From Syngnathus acus (taxonomy: Eukaryota; Chordata; Actinopteri; Syngnathiformes; Syngnathidae), in the NCBI RefSeq assembly GCF_901709675.1, contig NC_051098.1, positions 4,662,000 through 4,725,999 on the forward strand: 64,000 nucleotides of DNA, read 5' to 3'. The notes beneath the pieces are model-generated. The model was given only the letters and a program-made list of their open reading frames with translations, had not been told where the DNA came from and ran no database searches. Positions within the stretch are counted from its first letter, which is position 1, and each line of letters starts with the position of its first letter. The position numbers and the translations under genes were made by a program. Below are positions 34,301 through 46,366 of this stretch, piece by piece.

Positions 34301-37300
34301 AACGGAGCAGCCTATTTTGAAATGAAATAGCCTCGCGGGTACAACAGCTATTCGGTGACGCCCCCTGACCACAGTTGCCGTAATGTTGGGAAGCGATGCG
34401 ACCTTGTAATTTACTAGTCGTACTAAAACGCACTGAAACATTTTGGCAGAGCACTGTGTACAACCAGTATGGATCAACAAATTCATCAATTGATCCATAT
34501 ATAAGGCGCTCTGCATTATAAGGCGCACTGTGGTTTTTTTGAGTAAAATGTAAGTTTTTAAGTGCGCCTAATAGTGCGGAAAATACGGTAATTGTTTTTT
34601 GCCAAAGAATAACTTAGAATTTCATGGCTGCAACATGTCCAGTAGAAGTTGGGAAAGGTGGCAAAAAATACTGAGAAAGCTGAGAAAAGCTCATCAAACA
34701 CCTATTTGGAACATCCCACATGTGATCAGGCTAATTGGGAAGAAGTGGGTAACATGATTGGGTGTAAAAGGAGCCTCCCCAAACATGCTCAGTCATTCAC
34801 AAGCAAGGCTGGGGCGAAGTTCACCACTTTGTCCACAACTGCGTGAGAAAATAGTTGAACGGTTTGAGAACAACATTTCTCAAAGCAACATTGCAAGGAG
34901 TTTAGGGATTTCAATATCTACGATCCATAATATCATCAAAAGGTTCAGAGAATCTGGTGAAATCACGGCACGTAAGCGCCACGTCCGGAAACCAAGACTG
35001 AATGACCGTGACCTTCGATCCCTCAGACGGCACTGCCTTAAAAACCGACATGAGTGTGTAAAGGATATCACCAAATGGGCTCAGGAAAACTTTAGAAAAC
35101 CACTGTCAGTAAATACAGTTCGTCACTACATCAGTAAGTGCGGGTTAAAACTCTACCATGCAAAGCAAAAGCCGTTTATGAACAACATCCAGAAACGCCG
35201 CCGGGTTCTCTGGGCCCGAGCTCATGCAAAATGGACTGATGCACAATGAGAAAGTGTTTTGTGGTCTGATGAGTCCACTTTTCAAATTGTTTTTGGAAAC
35301 ACTGGACGTCGTGTCCTCCGGACCAAAGAGGAAGCGGACCATCCGGAGTGTTATCAAAGCAAAGTTCAAAAGCCAGCATCTGTGATGGTATGGTATGGGG
35401 GTGCATTAGTTCCCATGGCATGGGTGACTTACATTTCTGTGAAGGCAACATAAATGCTGAAAAGTATATATAGATTTTGGAGCAACATATGCTGCCATCC
35501 AAGCGACGTCTGTTTTATGGACGCCGGTGCTTATTTCAGCAAGATAATGCCAAGCCACATTCTGCACGTGTTACAACAGCGTGGCTTCGAAGTAAAAGCG
35601 TCCAGGTTCTCCCCTGGCCCGCTTGCAGTCCAGACCTGTCTCCCATTGAAAATGTGTGGCGCATTATGAAGCGTAAAATACGACAGGGAAGACCCCGGAC
35701 TGTTGAACAACTGAAGCGGTTCATCAAGCAAGAATGGGAAAGAATTCCACATGAGAAGCTAAGAGAATTAGTCTCCTCTCTTCCAAAACGTTTATTGAGT
35801 GTTATTAAAAGGAAAGGTGATGTAACGAAGTGGTAAACATGCCCTTTCCCAACTTCTACTGCACGTGTTGCAGCCATGGAATTCTAAGTTAATAATTATT
35901 TGAAAAATAAAATAAAGTTTATGAGTTTGAGCATTAAATAGGGTTGTCTTTGTAGTGTATTCAATTGAATATAGGTTGAAAAGGATTTTCAAATCATTGT
36001 ATTTTGTTTTTATTTACATTTTACACAATTTCCCAACTTCAACCGAATCCGGTTTGTACTTTAAAAGCAGCCGCAGTGCTCTGTGGGCAGCGTTTTTCTA
36101 ATGGCAGACGAGGGAACACATCCAATATGGCTGAACACCTGTCTGAATGGCATCCTCAATTTTACCGAAAATTCAAAGCTCGACAAGTTATAATTTGACA
36201 CGTTTGACTGACCTTCGACTATACTAAGTGAACTGAGTCTGATTTAATTTTTGACAAACTTGTTCTTGGCTGGTTGTATTTAATGAGCCATTAAAAATTG
36301 CGAATACAGTGTACAATCCCCCAAATACGGAACTGGGGGTTGGATAACTACTGCCAATGCCAACATCAACAACAAAGGTATTTGACAATAAGACTATGTT
36401 TTGGACTAAACCTTCATCTGACTGTCGGCAAGAAAGTGGGCCAGGATCATGTTTCAGTATGCTTGGCAAGGCTCCGGACAAAATCCGCCTTTTGCAAGTC
36501 AAACAGAGGGATGAGTGATGCATCCTTGGGCCTTGCTCAGGTCTGTTCAGCAAACATTCAAACCGGGAAAAGGAAGAAATCAAAAAAGGCCAGACAGTCA
36601 CAGCACCGCTGTCAGCAGAAATCGGTCAAGTCCTGATTAGTTCCAGCTAGTTGCAGACCCGTGAAGATGCTTTGAGCTTAGTGTCGGAGCAATGTGCTGC
36701 TCCATCGGTTAGAGCAACCACTAGACAGCCTGGCAGGCGCAGGCCACAAATCCCAATCATGAGTGGTGATAAATCCTTCTAAGCCAAGGCCTTCAGGCCA
36801 GGTGGGTATCTTAGAAGGCCGGGTTGCGTCCTCTTTGACCGCAACCAGTGAGACAAATATCCTCATGTCATTTGCTGGCGGCAGCGGTGCCATGAGGTGT
36901 AACATGACGGCGAGAAAATGTCTTGCGTGTAGTCTGTGCCTGATCGGATTAGAAAGCTTCAAGCTCTGGAGAATGTCGGCAATGAGTGAACCCATGGTCA
37001 TTGTGACAGACTGTAACATAACATTTAAAGTAATCCAATGGGAGGTTTGGGGCCAGATATAATTGTCAAACATGAATGAGAGGATAAGCGCTTCAGAAGA
37101 TGAATGAATGAATGAAGAAATGAGTTAACTCCCACCTTTCACATTTTTGTCCTTTTAGGGGTCTCGGGCAGGTGTTGACAGATTACGTTCATGGTGACAC
37201 CAAGATCAAAATAGCCAATGCGGGTCTCTTTCTCCTGTCCACGGTCACATTCGCCGGCCTTTGCTACTTCAACTACAATGACGTGGGCATCTGCAAAGCC

Positions 37301-37324
37301 ATCACCCTGCTTTGGAGCAAATGA
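31366..37324 (+). CDS. sdhd: Succinate dehydrogenase complex subunit D (CybS)
   Basis: The small membrane anchor of complex II, which binds heme b and ubiquinone in the mitochondrial inner membrane. Four exons: 31366-31414, 32324-32434, 33283-33433, 37159-37324, in phase, 158 residues. Exons 1-2 give the mitochondrial presequence ([16 protein letters not shown]...). Exon 3 has [19 protein letters not shown] and [13 protein letters not shown], exon 4 has [17 protein letters not shown] and [24 protein letters not shown] and the DYVHGD region are the family's heme and quinone-site neighbourhood. Intron 3 is enlarged by a Tc1 element (33625-36056). A possible polyadenylation signal AATAAA is near 37854. 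The ATG context TCATCATGG is favourable. Confidence 0.96.
33625..36056 (+). mobile_element. Tc1-like DD34E transposon, inactivated, with long inverted repeats
   Basis: Ends CAAACCGGATTCGGTTGAAG and its mirror CTTCAACCGAATCCGGTTTG, with TA on each side. The inverted repeats are about 200 bp each: left 33625-33731 plus 34591-34665, right about 35842-36056. The left arm is split by a pogo MITE. The transposase relic runs 34758-35836: helix-turn-helix ([20 protein letters not shown]-like), first D in WSDESTF, second D in [11 protein letters not shown], and E in [11 protein letters not shown] after 34 residues. In-frame stops at about 35247 and 35470 and a frameshift near 35425 make it non-functional. 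Confidence 0.93.
33732..34588. mobile_element. pogo-type MITE inside the Tc1 left arm
   Basis: Ends CCGTGTTTTTCGCACC and GGTGCG-type mirror GTGCGGAAAATACGG with flanking TA. TAAGGCGCAC motifs sit inside both ends. The interior carries two copies of a block with GTTTCTCAAACGATCTCC, AACTGACTAAAGTT, CCTATGTTTCCCTTCCATAT and CTCGAAACATTAAC. Same family as 49212-50547. Confidence 0.85.
36095..36198 (+). pseudogene. Possible BED zinc-finger relic of a hAT transposase
   Basis: The frame reads ...[20 protein letters not shown] then [14 protein letters not shown] Cys, GNTSN, HL and a later H-P resemble a BED finger of hAT transposases, but the second Cys is not where expected. It directly abuts the Tc1 right end. 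Weak evidence, no catalytic domain. Confidence 0.35.
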
Positions 37325-38410
37325 TAATGGATATGGACTGGGGAGCTCAGATGAATGACCCAAATATGTTTCATGTCAATTATTATAAATATACAGCTTT
37401 GACAATATTTCCGGCGATTTACATGTGTGTAACTGTACTTCATAAAAATCTTTTTTTTTCTTCAACTGAATTACTGGTTGTTAAATTTCTTACCTGCAAG
37501 GAACATGTAATGAAGTTGGGCAATTTTTAGTCTGTACTGTCATATCATATTTTCGTGAATCATAGCTCAAAGTTTCATATTTTTACACAAAACATCTGTC
37601 ACATCGTACAGACCAGAATAGTCTTATTTGACATCTAATTTATTTTTTCCACAAGAGGATTCAGTCTTCCGTGTACATACCTTTTGATCTTTAATTCATC
37701 TGATATGTGCTATGTTGTTATATTTTAATGTTGAATTTGAGATGCTTCATATTGGTCAAAAGTTTATTGCCACCCTCTTCCAACGAAAAAATATGTACTT
37801 GTTCCTGTCCTTTACACTAAGTCTCTCAGCTTTGCCGTAAAAAAACACTTCAAAATAAAAATTTAAGCATTTCACTTACATCGCTAATGCATGACAATTC
37901 CATTTATTTTATGGCCTTTGAGTTGAACCCAGACCAAGCCCTCTGCTTGTCTTGAGCTATTTGTCATTGTTGATACATTTTGCAGGATTGTTGATCAGAA
38001 TCTTATAGTATTCATAAATAAGAAAGCGAATAAAGGCATACCTAATAATAATTCATCTGGGCTTCACCTGACTCAAAACCTATTGGTGTGACTTTGGGGG
38101 AAAACCCCTTTTGAGTTCCAGCATGTCTGCCAGTTTGAGTTTCTCATATGAAAACTTGATTGAGCCCCATGAAACACACACGGTTCGATCACACCCAGGT
38201 TAAGAACCACTGTCATAGCTGCAAAATGAAATATTTTCTCCTCTGTTTATTTGCACAGTGCATCTGGAAAGTATTTATAGCATTTAGCATGCAATCAATC
38301 ATGCATATACAAACAAGCAGTGTAAATTTACGGATCATCAGATTTAAGATTATTCTTAATTTATTAAATTAAGAACCAAACAATTGGTCTGTTTCTTAAA
38401 ACATGAAGAA
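37325..38410. other. sdhd 3' UTR and il18 3' flank
   Basis: AT-rich convergent intergenic DNA with AATAAA near 37854 (plus) and 38028 (plus). No other feature was recognised. Confidence 0.5.
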
Positions 38411-40511
38411 TTACAAAAGTGTCATCACACATCGCTCATCTTCTTTATCAGTCTTAAAGACCAAGACCAAGGTGAGGTGAGAAAGATCCTCTCTCAGTGG
38501 CTGAAGACCCAAGCACTCTTGTGGGTAACGGGAGGACTCTAACATGTATTTGTTTGTTCCGCTTAGTTGCGTCATGTAGAACAAAGCTTCATGATTACCA
38601 TCTTCAATATTGTCTGGAATATCCTGTGGTTAAAAAAACAAGCACATTGGGTTATTAATGGCTTGAAGATCAAATTGTGGCACAAAGACTCGAGACATTT
38701 CTAGAAACGGTTAATACTCACCATAGCCTTTGGGTAAATTTTTTTGTGGTCACCACAGCAAACCACAAACTTACCGCTGTTTCTAATAGCATACAGCATG
38801 ACAGGCATGCCCTCCATAGGTTCAAGACTGGATTTTTCATAAAAATGGAAGGTGAATTTGCAATCTAAAGACAAAAAAAGGATAATTAGTTTAAAGATTT
38901 TTTGACATACCAGATATGTTTGTTCTGATATCCTATCATGGTGTGTGTAAATCTTAAATTGCCATCTTAATTCATTAGCTAGTTAAGTGTTTTTTGTGGG
39001 GGGGGTTGTTTTTACTGCTCATTTTCTTCTTAGTACAATTTAACTGCAAAAAAGGCAATCCCAATTCAGTTAATATCAATAATATTATCAATACATTAAC
39101 ATTTTAGTTATTTTAATTTCCATTGATTCATTTGGAATACCTGTAATGTGTTTTAGAAGTAAAAGAAATGAAAGTAAAAGTCACAGAATGAATTGTTTTC
39201 TGCTTTAAATCGAAATGCCAGAAGGCCACGGCGCAACAACGGAATGACTTCTTACCAGAATTGTATTGTTGCTGTTTAGTTAAGTTTTGGACTTCAAATT
39301 GGCTGCCATCCACTAAAAGCAGATATTTGTTATCGTTATTTCTAATCAATCTATTAAAGGACTGTTCAGACTTCCTCAAGGTAGACCCATCTGTAAAAAA
39401 AACAAATATACTGAAAATCATAATGGAAGGAATAGAGCGTCCTCTTGCATAAGTACAGCTAAGACAATATGTAGACAATAGTCATCTGTATTGTTCTATA
39501 ACTTTCTTTACCTAGCTCATCCACGTCAACTGGAGCTGCAACACAGACAAGGGCAGGAATTCAGGCATTTTGTTTCAAAAAAATTAAGTAATTGACCAAC
39601 AGATAATAAACCCAGTATTATTTTTTGTGTTATTAGCCACAATTAGGTTCTAAGCACAAATGCAAAATATTATAATATCTGTGTTTGGGCTTCTTAAAAT
39701 ACAGGTGTTATTACATAATTTGTTAACCAAATACTACATATATTGCACATGGAATGCATTTTATGATGCAGACATTTTGAATTTGATGTCTGCAACACAT
39801 TTGTAAAAAGCTGAGACAGGGGCAACACATGGCTGGGAAAGTTGATTCTCAACCACTCTGCCATGAGAGATCCGCGGGAAACTATCCAATGTCAATTGTT
39901 TTGACAAATAAAATAAAAAAAAAAAACGTTTTAGAGTGTTTATATGTGCCAACCAACAAGCAAAATAATCTAATGCTCTTCCACTGGATGACAGACTGTA
40001 TTTTTTTAAACTGTACATGCAATTTTTGTGCATTGTTCTGCTCAGTGTTTTGTGAGATTTTTTTTGCCATGTGAATTAATAATAAGGTTAAGCAATCGTC
40101 TTTGTAATGTATTCAGTTGATTATCAGTTCAAAATGGTTTGCAAACAATTGTATTCTGTATTTCTCTACATTTTAAACAATGTGGCAACTTCAATGGAAT
40201 TATACAACTTCATCTGTCAAATCTGACAGGTGAGCCACGCCTTCATCCATCAGCTGATAAGGACGCGTCACAATCACATCACTGACACTCTGATGAAGGC
40301 GGAAGAACCCGCCGAAACATGTCAGGTAAATGAACCTAAGAAAATTGTTTGATATAGAAGAACCAGTGAAGTAATTCAATGGAATTAGTGTTTTTTTGTC
40401 GTGACTGTACACCAGGATACTTGCAAGCAAAAAAGAATTGAACTGACCTTGAAAATAGAAGCAGTTGTTATCAACATCAAGAAACTTAGAGGATATACCA
40501 TTGGTAGACAT
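38411..40511 (-). CDS. il18: Interleukin-18
   Basis: A pro-inflammatory IL-1 family cytokine, made as a leaderless precursor and activated by caspase-1. Five coding exons: 40511-40448, 39535-39512, 39390-39256, 38864-38722, 38623-38411, in phase, 192 residues. No signal peptide (MSTNGISSKFLDVDNNCFYF). Exon 3 has SEQSFNRLIRNNDNKYLLLV, exon 4 DCKFTFHFYEKS and GKFVVCCGDHKKIYP, exon 5 LFYMTQLSGTNKYMLESS and HLTLVLVFKTDKEDE, which fits the beta-trefoil C-terminus. Aspartates in the short exon 2 (PVDVDEL, then DGST) could serve as the caspase site, which is inference. Identity rests on this pattern plus synteny with sdhd/timm8b. Fish IL-18 is poorly conserved, so single motifs alone would not suffice. 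Confidence 0.88.
40095..40200. mobile_element. Decayed Tc1 inverted-repeat relic
   Basis: GTCTTTGTAATGTATTCAGTTG, GGTTTGCAAACAATTGTATTC and ACATTTTAAACAATGTGGCAACTTCAA track the right inverted repeat of the Tc1 at 33625-36056 with many changes. It lies in il18 intron 1. Confidence 0.65.
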
Positions 40512-42480
40512 TATGTTGATCTGTTATGAAAAAAAAAGTTTTATTTAGTTTATATTTATTCATGCATAGTATTTTGTTTCAACTGGTTTTGGACATTCTT
40601 TTAATTCCTTTCTCATTGTTACACATTGTCAAACTACAAATAGACAAACTTTTCCCGGTTGTGTATAATTTCATATTTTGAAGTTCTGATGACACCTCAA
40701 ATGGTAATAATTCCCTACCTTATTCTGAAACAGATTGTTAATGTTTTCTGGGATTTTCTTATTTTTAGCTTATATTAGTTTATACAATATCTGTGAATTG
40801 TAATAGGTTTGATTCAGGCAAGCATTATGGTGGACGACTGCAAAGTTAGAACATCTGCCTCACAGTTAAAACATTGTGGGTTTAAATCTGGGCTCTACTG
40901 TGAGAACAAACATGTCGGTCACTGTAGTTGATTTTTTTTTTTTTTAAGAACAGGAAGTGCATCTCTTTCTAACTTATACCATACACTTTCAGAAAAAAAT
41001 GGGTACTGTAGTAGTCTGTTTATGTTGTCTAAAGTACACATATTCGTGATGTTATAAGATTCACAATTGAAGTTTAAGTACTGTTTATGGTTAGAAAAGT
41101 TAAACAAATGGTGCAAACAGGCAAACCATTTTTTTTTGGCGTGTAAGGGTACAAACAAGTGCTCGGTCTATGTGAATGACTTTTGGAAGAGCTGTCTGTA
41201 TAACAGAATGTATCATTTCATAGAAATAAACAGTAAGCGAAGTAAACTAGACTAGGGATAGGAAAATGGTTGCTCTTTGTGTGTTTTAAACCAACTGAGA
41301 ATCAGTGTACTTTTGTACATACAACCACTCTTTGGTTCTGGCATGCTTTACCGCATGCCATTTTACTTGCACCTCTGCTAAAGATATTGGTGGTAAGCTT
41401 GTGAAAAGAAATCTCTACACACTTTCCTTTAGAGGCAGTGGTCTCAAACCACCGGGCTACCTTGGACTGTAATAAGGCCAAAACGGTTTAAAAAACTTAC
41501 GGTTTAACAGAAGCTGAGAAATATTTAATTTTGAGTAGTGATATTCAATCTACTAATAATATTAAATACATGAGATAGCAAAATGAATTTAACAAACGCA
41601 TTTGAAAAGGCCGGAGGTGGGTGGGCGTCCATCCCAGGCGCAGAACACTTTGTCCATCCGTCCCGATACTAGTACTCTTATTGGTCCAGTGCCTTGAAGT
41701 TATTCTTATCTGGTCTTCTTTTGTTTAGAAAAATAAAAACTATAACTTTAAAAAATATATATACATACTATATGTACTTGTCTTGCAACTACAATATAAA
41801 TAAATAAAAAATACATTTGAACAAATCACTAATAAACGTTTTATAAACAATTATTATGTGTTTAAGAAAACTTGCGTGGGGCAGCAAGGCTGGAACATGC
41901 TCTTGGACTGAAAAGGCACTTCTGAAATATATGTTTATATGTTGTGTTTGCCCCTAACATTTTACCTTGTGACAATGGGCACATCAAGAATAACCAAACG
42001 TTTTAAGTAAATCGATTGGTCTTGCCGAATGAAATACTCCAGCAACTGCTTTCCTGCTCCGTTCGCAACTGAGGTACACAAATGTGAACGAGGCCAGCTT
42101 GCATTCGTACGCACGAAGAAGATCAGGGCCAGTGAAGAAAAAAAAAAAGGGGGTGACAGGATGCTGACTTTTTTTCTCAGAAATGAAAAAAAAAAAAAGG
42201 GGGGGGGGTGAGCGGGGTCAGGATTCTGACTTCCATTTGGCCAAATCATTCTCCGTGCACCTCCATTAGCGACCTGGTGATGGAGCGTATTCGAAGCCCA
42301 AGTGGGCAGGTGCGGCTGGCAAAGTCGCCGCCACGGTTACACAAACATTGAGCCCGCACGTCAAAATAACTTTGTAAAAGAAACAGTGTTACACGGCACA
42401 ATGGACATTTTAATTTAATACCGCCTATCATGATTCATGTTGTGAGAAGATAACACAGCAATACAGTGCAGGAAGAGCAT
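40512..42480. other. Intergenic, only a degenerate SINE head recognised
   Basis: At about 40825-40900, GGTGGACGACTGCAAAGTTAG, TCTGCCTCACAGTTAAAAC and GTGGGTTTAAATC parallel the SINE head at 3745 with decay. A- and G-runs lie at 42137-42210. No gene was recognised. Confidence 0.45.
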
Positions 42481-42972
42481 TCTCTCGCTCAGCGAAGCTG
42501 AGAGGCGCCTCCGATTGCTAAGTCTACTAACTTAGTATATATATTATATAGTATCAGTATGGTATACTTAGTATATAGTATTTTAAGGAATACAAGTGAT
42601 GAAATTCTCACCATACCGTCAATGACTGGCGCAGCTTGCCCCCGTGGCTCTTCGATTGTTAAAGCGGGATCAAACAAGTGAAGTATAGCGCCTCGTAGTG
42701 TTGGGTCGTGAGTGAACGATTCGTTCGAAACGAACGAATAGTTTCAGTGAACGAGAGTGAACGACTCACTTCCTAAAGTGATTCGTTCTTTTTTTCCTTT
42801 CATGTATAACTTCAACCAGTAGATGTCAGTAATGCCCATTGAAGCTGGTGCTACCTCGCCGTAAAACAAAACGAAGAAGAAAATCAGCCAATCAGCAGCG
42901 CCAGCGAGCGTTAGATGGAGGAGGGACTTTACGAGTCAGTGACGTAACTTCCCGTTCACGAACGAGTCGTGA

Positions 42973-43035
<63 letters not shown>
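42973..43035. repeat. (ATT)n microsatellite
   Basis: About 20 ATT units. A sister tract at 43793-44140 was split by a hAT insertion. Confidence 0.95.
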
Positions 43036-43036
<1 letters not shown>

Positions 43037-43807
43037 AAACATTTATGTGAAAACTTATCTAGTTTTTTATTCCTTGTTTTTATACTCGCCTATTAAAACA
43101 TAAAAATCAGACATTTGGTTAACAGCTTTATATGACAATATGTATATGTGTTTTACGTTGTTATATGAGTTGGTGCCCCCCAAAATAACAAATGTCGGCA
43201 TAACGGTTTTTTTTTCAACCTTTTATTCAAACACATTCGGTATAATAACACCATCAACTACAAGCCAACAAATACAAAATTAAAACATCAATGTCGGCAT
43301 AACGTGTGTCGGGTGGCAATGGCATAGCAGCTGTCTGTCACTCACTCACTCGTGAAGACCAATCAGCAGCGCCAGCGAGCGTTAGATGGAGGAGGGACTT
43401 TACGAGTCAGTGACGTAACTTCCCGTTTACGAACGAGTCGTGAATTGCATTTCCCGTTCACTAAAGAACGAATCTGTGAGTGAACGAATCACTCACTGAG
43501 CGAATCACTCACTGAGTGAGCATTTCCAGTTCACCGTGAGAACGGACCAGTGAGGGAACGAATCCTGGCTTTCCCATTCGCTAACGAGTCAATGAGTGAA
43601 CTGCCTTCCTGTGCATCAACGGATCAGTCAGTGGACGTGTTGCGTCTCCTGGCGTGAACTATGTAAACCAGAATGTAGATTTACGATTTACTTACAGTAG
43701 GTTTAAATAACATGTATGCATATATATGCCTAAATATTGTTATCCAATATATCGACTGCAGTTTCACATTAGATTGCTGGTTTGAGATGTACTTTAATTA
43801 TTATTAT

Positions 43808-44096
43808 CAGTGGCGTAGCCAGGAATTTTTCCAGTAGGGGCGCGCGCCCACAGGAAAAAAAATCGAACATCACCCACGCCGTTCGCTGATCGCTAAAACA
43901 ACATCCGGGTCCGGGAGGCAAACGGTGAATGGATAACATCGCGCACATAGAATAGCGCAAGCACATTCGCGCAAGACCGAAAGAAAAAAACGGCATGAAA
44001 ATGAAGAATCGAAAAAGCTCGATTTTTTTCAACCGGGGCGCAGGGAGTCCTAACCGTGGCGCCGCCCCGGCTCGCCCCGGCTTGGCTACGCCACTG
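43808..44096. mobile_element. hAT MITE with 8-bp TSD (CAGTGGCGTAGCC ends), copy 2
   Basis: Ends CAGTGGCGTAGCCAGG and GGCTACGCCACTG. ATTATTAT on each side (43800-43807, 44097-44104) fits an 8-bp TSD but lies in an ATT repeat, so it is not independent proof. It is nearly the reverse complement of the copy at 27719-27997. Confidence 0.88.
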
Positions 44097-44138
<42 letters not shown>

Positions 44139-44742
44139 TTAATAAACAATTAAGTTATAACTTGTCTGCTGTTTTATTCCTTGTTTTTATATTCGCCAAT
44201 CAAAACATAAAAATCTGACATTTGGTTAACTGCTTTATATGACAATATGTATATGTGTTTTACGTTGTTATATGAGTTGGTGTCCCCAAAATTAACAAAT
44301 GTCGGCAAAACGTTTTTTTTTCAACCTTTTATTCAAACACAAACACATTCGATATATAATAACACCATCAACTACAAGCCAACAAAAACAAAATTAAAAC
44401 ATCAATGTCGGCATAAAGTGTGTCGGCTGGCAATGGCATAGCGGCAATGCTGTCTGTCACTCACTCGTGAATCTTCGCGAACGACCAATCAGCAGCGCCA
44501 GCGAGCGATAGATGGAGGAGGGACCTTACGAGTCAGTGACGTAATTTCCCGTTCATGAACGAGTCAGTGACGCAATTTCCCGTTCACGACCGGGTGAGAG
44601 ACTGTTGCCAACGGATCAGTGTGTAAGTGTTGTATTATAGAAAGAAATGTGTTAATTACCCGAGCCAATTATTATTATAAATAATAATTTGGCGGGGTTG
44701 TGTGGTTGTATTGTTTGATGTGTATGAGTTGTTTCCACTGGA

Positions 44743-44745
<3 letters not shown>

Positions 44746-44783
<38 letters not shown>
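44746..44783. repeat. A-run of about 37 bases
   Basis: A nearly pure A tract inside the unclassified element, near its right end. Confidence 0.9.
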
Positions 44784-44785
<2 letters not shown>

Positions 44786-45102
44786 AACGTATCATTGTGT
44801 GTGTGAGGGGGGGTAGGATTGGGGGGGATTCATTGAACGATTCGTTTGAACGACTCTCTTGGGGCAACTGATTCTAAAGATTCAGTTCACCTAAAAGAAC
44901 TAGAATGCACATCACTAGCTCCTCACACAGCCCGCCCCTTGTGGCGCAGCTTGCCCGGTTGCCGCTTCGATTGTTAAAGCGGGAAAAAACACGTGAGTCT
45001 GACTGAAGGTTCAGTCCTCCCACAGCCCACTCGGAAAAAAGAGTGAAAATGCGGAAGCGGAACGTGCAATACTGTTTTCCGCGAGGAGATTTTGATTCAT
45101 AC

Positions 45103-45313
45103 TGTAATGTCTTGTATTATCTGTTCATTGTAGTGTGAGGGCGGGGTCAGGAATGTGAAGTGGCGTCATGCGTGTTTGTGCGGGCTAGTTAGCTAACAGC
45201 AACTCCTGTATGCATGTGTTTTTCTGTTGCCTTCTTTTGTTATAATAAAAGCGGCGATCAAACCGTATGAACATCCTTGAAGCACTAAGGGGCATTACAT
45301 TGATGTCAGAAGT
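45103..45313 (+). mobile_element. 5' LTR with adjoining primer-binding-site-like sequence
   Basis: A segment of 197 bases begins TGTAATG and ends CATTACA, a TG..CA inverted terminus, with ATAATAAAAG as a possible polyadenylation signal at 45242. After one base comes TGATGTCAGAAGT, close to a tRNA-complementary site of the TGGTGTCAGAAGTGGG type known in fish LTR retrotransposons. GC-rich leader-like DNA follows to about 45511. No gag, pol or 3' LTR is present. Confidence 0.5.
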
Positions 45314-45511
45314 CTTGTGTGTGTCAGGGTGGTCTACCGAGTGGCGGTTCCCCCTAGGGGCAGAAGGGTTGCCCTGCATCGAGACAGGTTGGCTCCGCAC
45401 CGGGGCAGTCCGGGACCGTGGTGTTCCCGTGCTTGAGGCGAGGTCGGCTTCACCCGCCACTTCCGGACGTGCTCCCTCTCCCCACCCCTCCCCGGCTGGG
45501 GAGGTGGTTAG

Positions 45512-45600
45512 GTCAGTGTTTCCCAACCTTTTATCATTCACCTTTTCATTGGAAAAAATCTCGAGGCACACCAACAAAAATCAATTGAGTGTTACACCAG
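45512..45600 (+). mobile_element. hAT-like element end (CAGTGTTTCCCAACC)
   Basis: TCAGTGTTTCCCAACCTTTT then GAGGCACACCAACAAAAATC is the 5' end of the family whose other end appears at 11690-11752. The matching right end was not found nearby. Confidence 0.5.
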
Positions 45601-46366
45601 CTTCTATATTAAAATCAGTTATATTACAACGAAAGACGTAAAGTCCTATTCCTATATATGAATGAAGAGTCGAATAATTGAATAAAAATAAATACTAAAT
45701 ATTCTTTTAATTGTATTTTGTTTTTTTAAATAAAAGTGAGTTTTTTAAAAATGTTTTAGACAGTGTAAGGAATAAACTATTGAAAGTGATTGTGATTAAA
45801 ATCCAAAAGAATCAACATGACTTTGCTTACTGTTTTAGACTAGCCCAATCACAGCAAAAACTAGAGTGTTTAAATTTCAGGGTTAAACATGTTATTGCTT
45901 GTTCAGTTTTAGTTGCATATTAAGTGCTTATTACTGACATTTTTGTTGTTGCATGTCTCAGCATAATGCTGGTCCAGGTTCGGTACTGCCAACAGCAGAA
46001 GTATGTGAAGTTGGATGAGGTTGATGGATGGTTTGATTTTATGCAGTTCCATGAAAAAGGTTTGTTTTTGTTTTACTTATGCTTGGTTTAGTTAAAGTCG
46101 GGAGAAGAACACCCCTTTCTTTAAAATTTGGACTGAAAATCTGTTGTTAGCATCACGGCTGTGTACGTGCCTCCTAGCGCTAACACTAAAGAGGCCATGA
46201 GGGTTCTCTATCGGACAATCAGTGAGCTGCAATCCACGCACACAGAGGGGGTTTTCATCATTGCTGGGGACTTCAACCAGGCTAGCATGAAGACTATTCT
46301 TCCTCATTTTTACCAACACGTGGATTTTCCAACTCGGGGAGAGAACACTCTGGACTTGGTTTACAC

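Larger units (their letters stand above)
42697..44920. mobile_element. Unclassified repeat element with internal tandem duplication
   Basis: The left end has GTGTTGGGTCGTGAGTGAACG with ATTCGTTCGAAACGAACGAA. The right end has GAACGATTCGTTTGAACGAC and TCAGTTCACCTAAAAGAACT. Inside, the block ACCAATCAGCAGCGCCAGCG-AGCG-AGATGGAGGAGGGAC recurs near 42889, 43360 and 44487. A block from AATAAAC.. through GACATTTGGTTAACAGC and ATGAGTTGGTG recurs at about 43033 and 44143. No transposase frame is visible. Many GAACGAATCACTCACTGA-type repeats surround 43470-43600. Confidence 0.6.

Noticed and set aside
42961-43035. Poly-isoleucine protein around the ATT repeat
   Set aside because: Microsatellite translation.
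45267-45641. 124-codon plus-strand frame
   Set aside because: Spans LTR leader and a hAT end; no domain.
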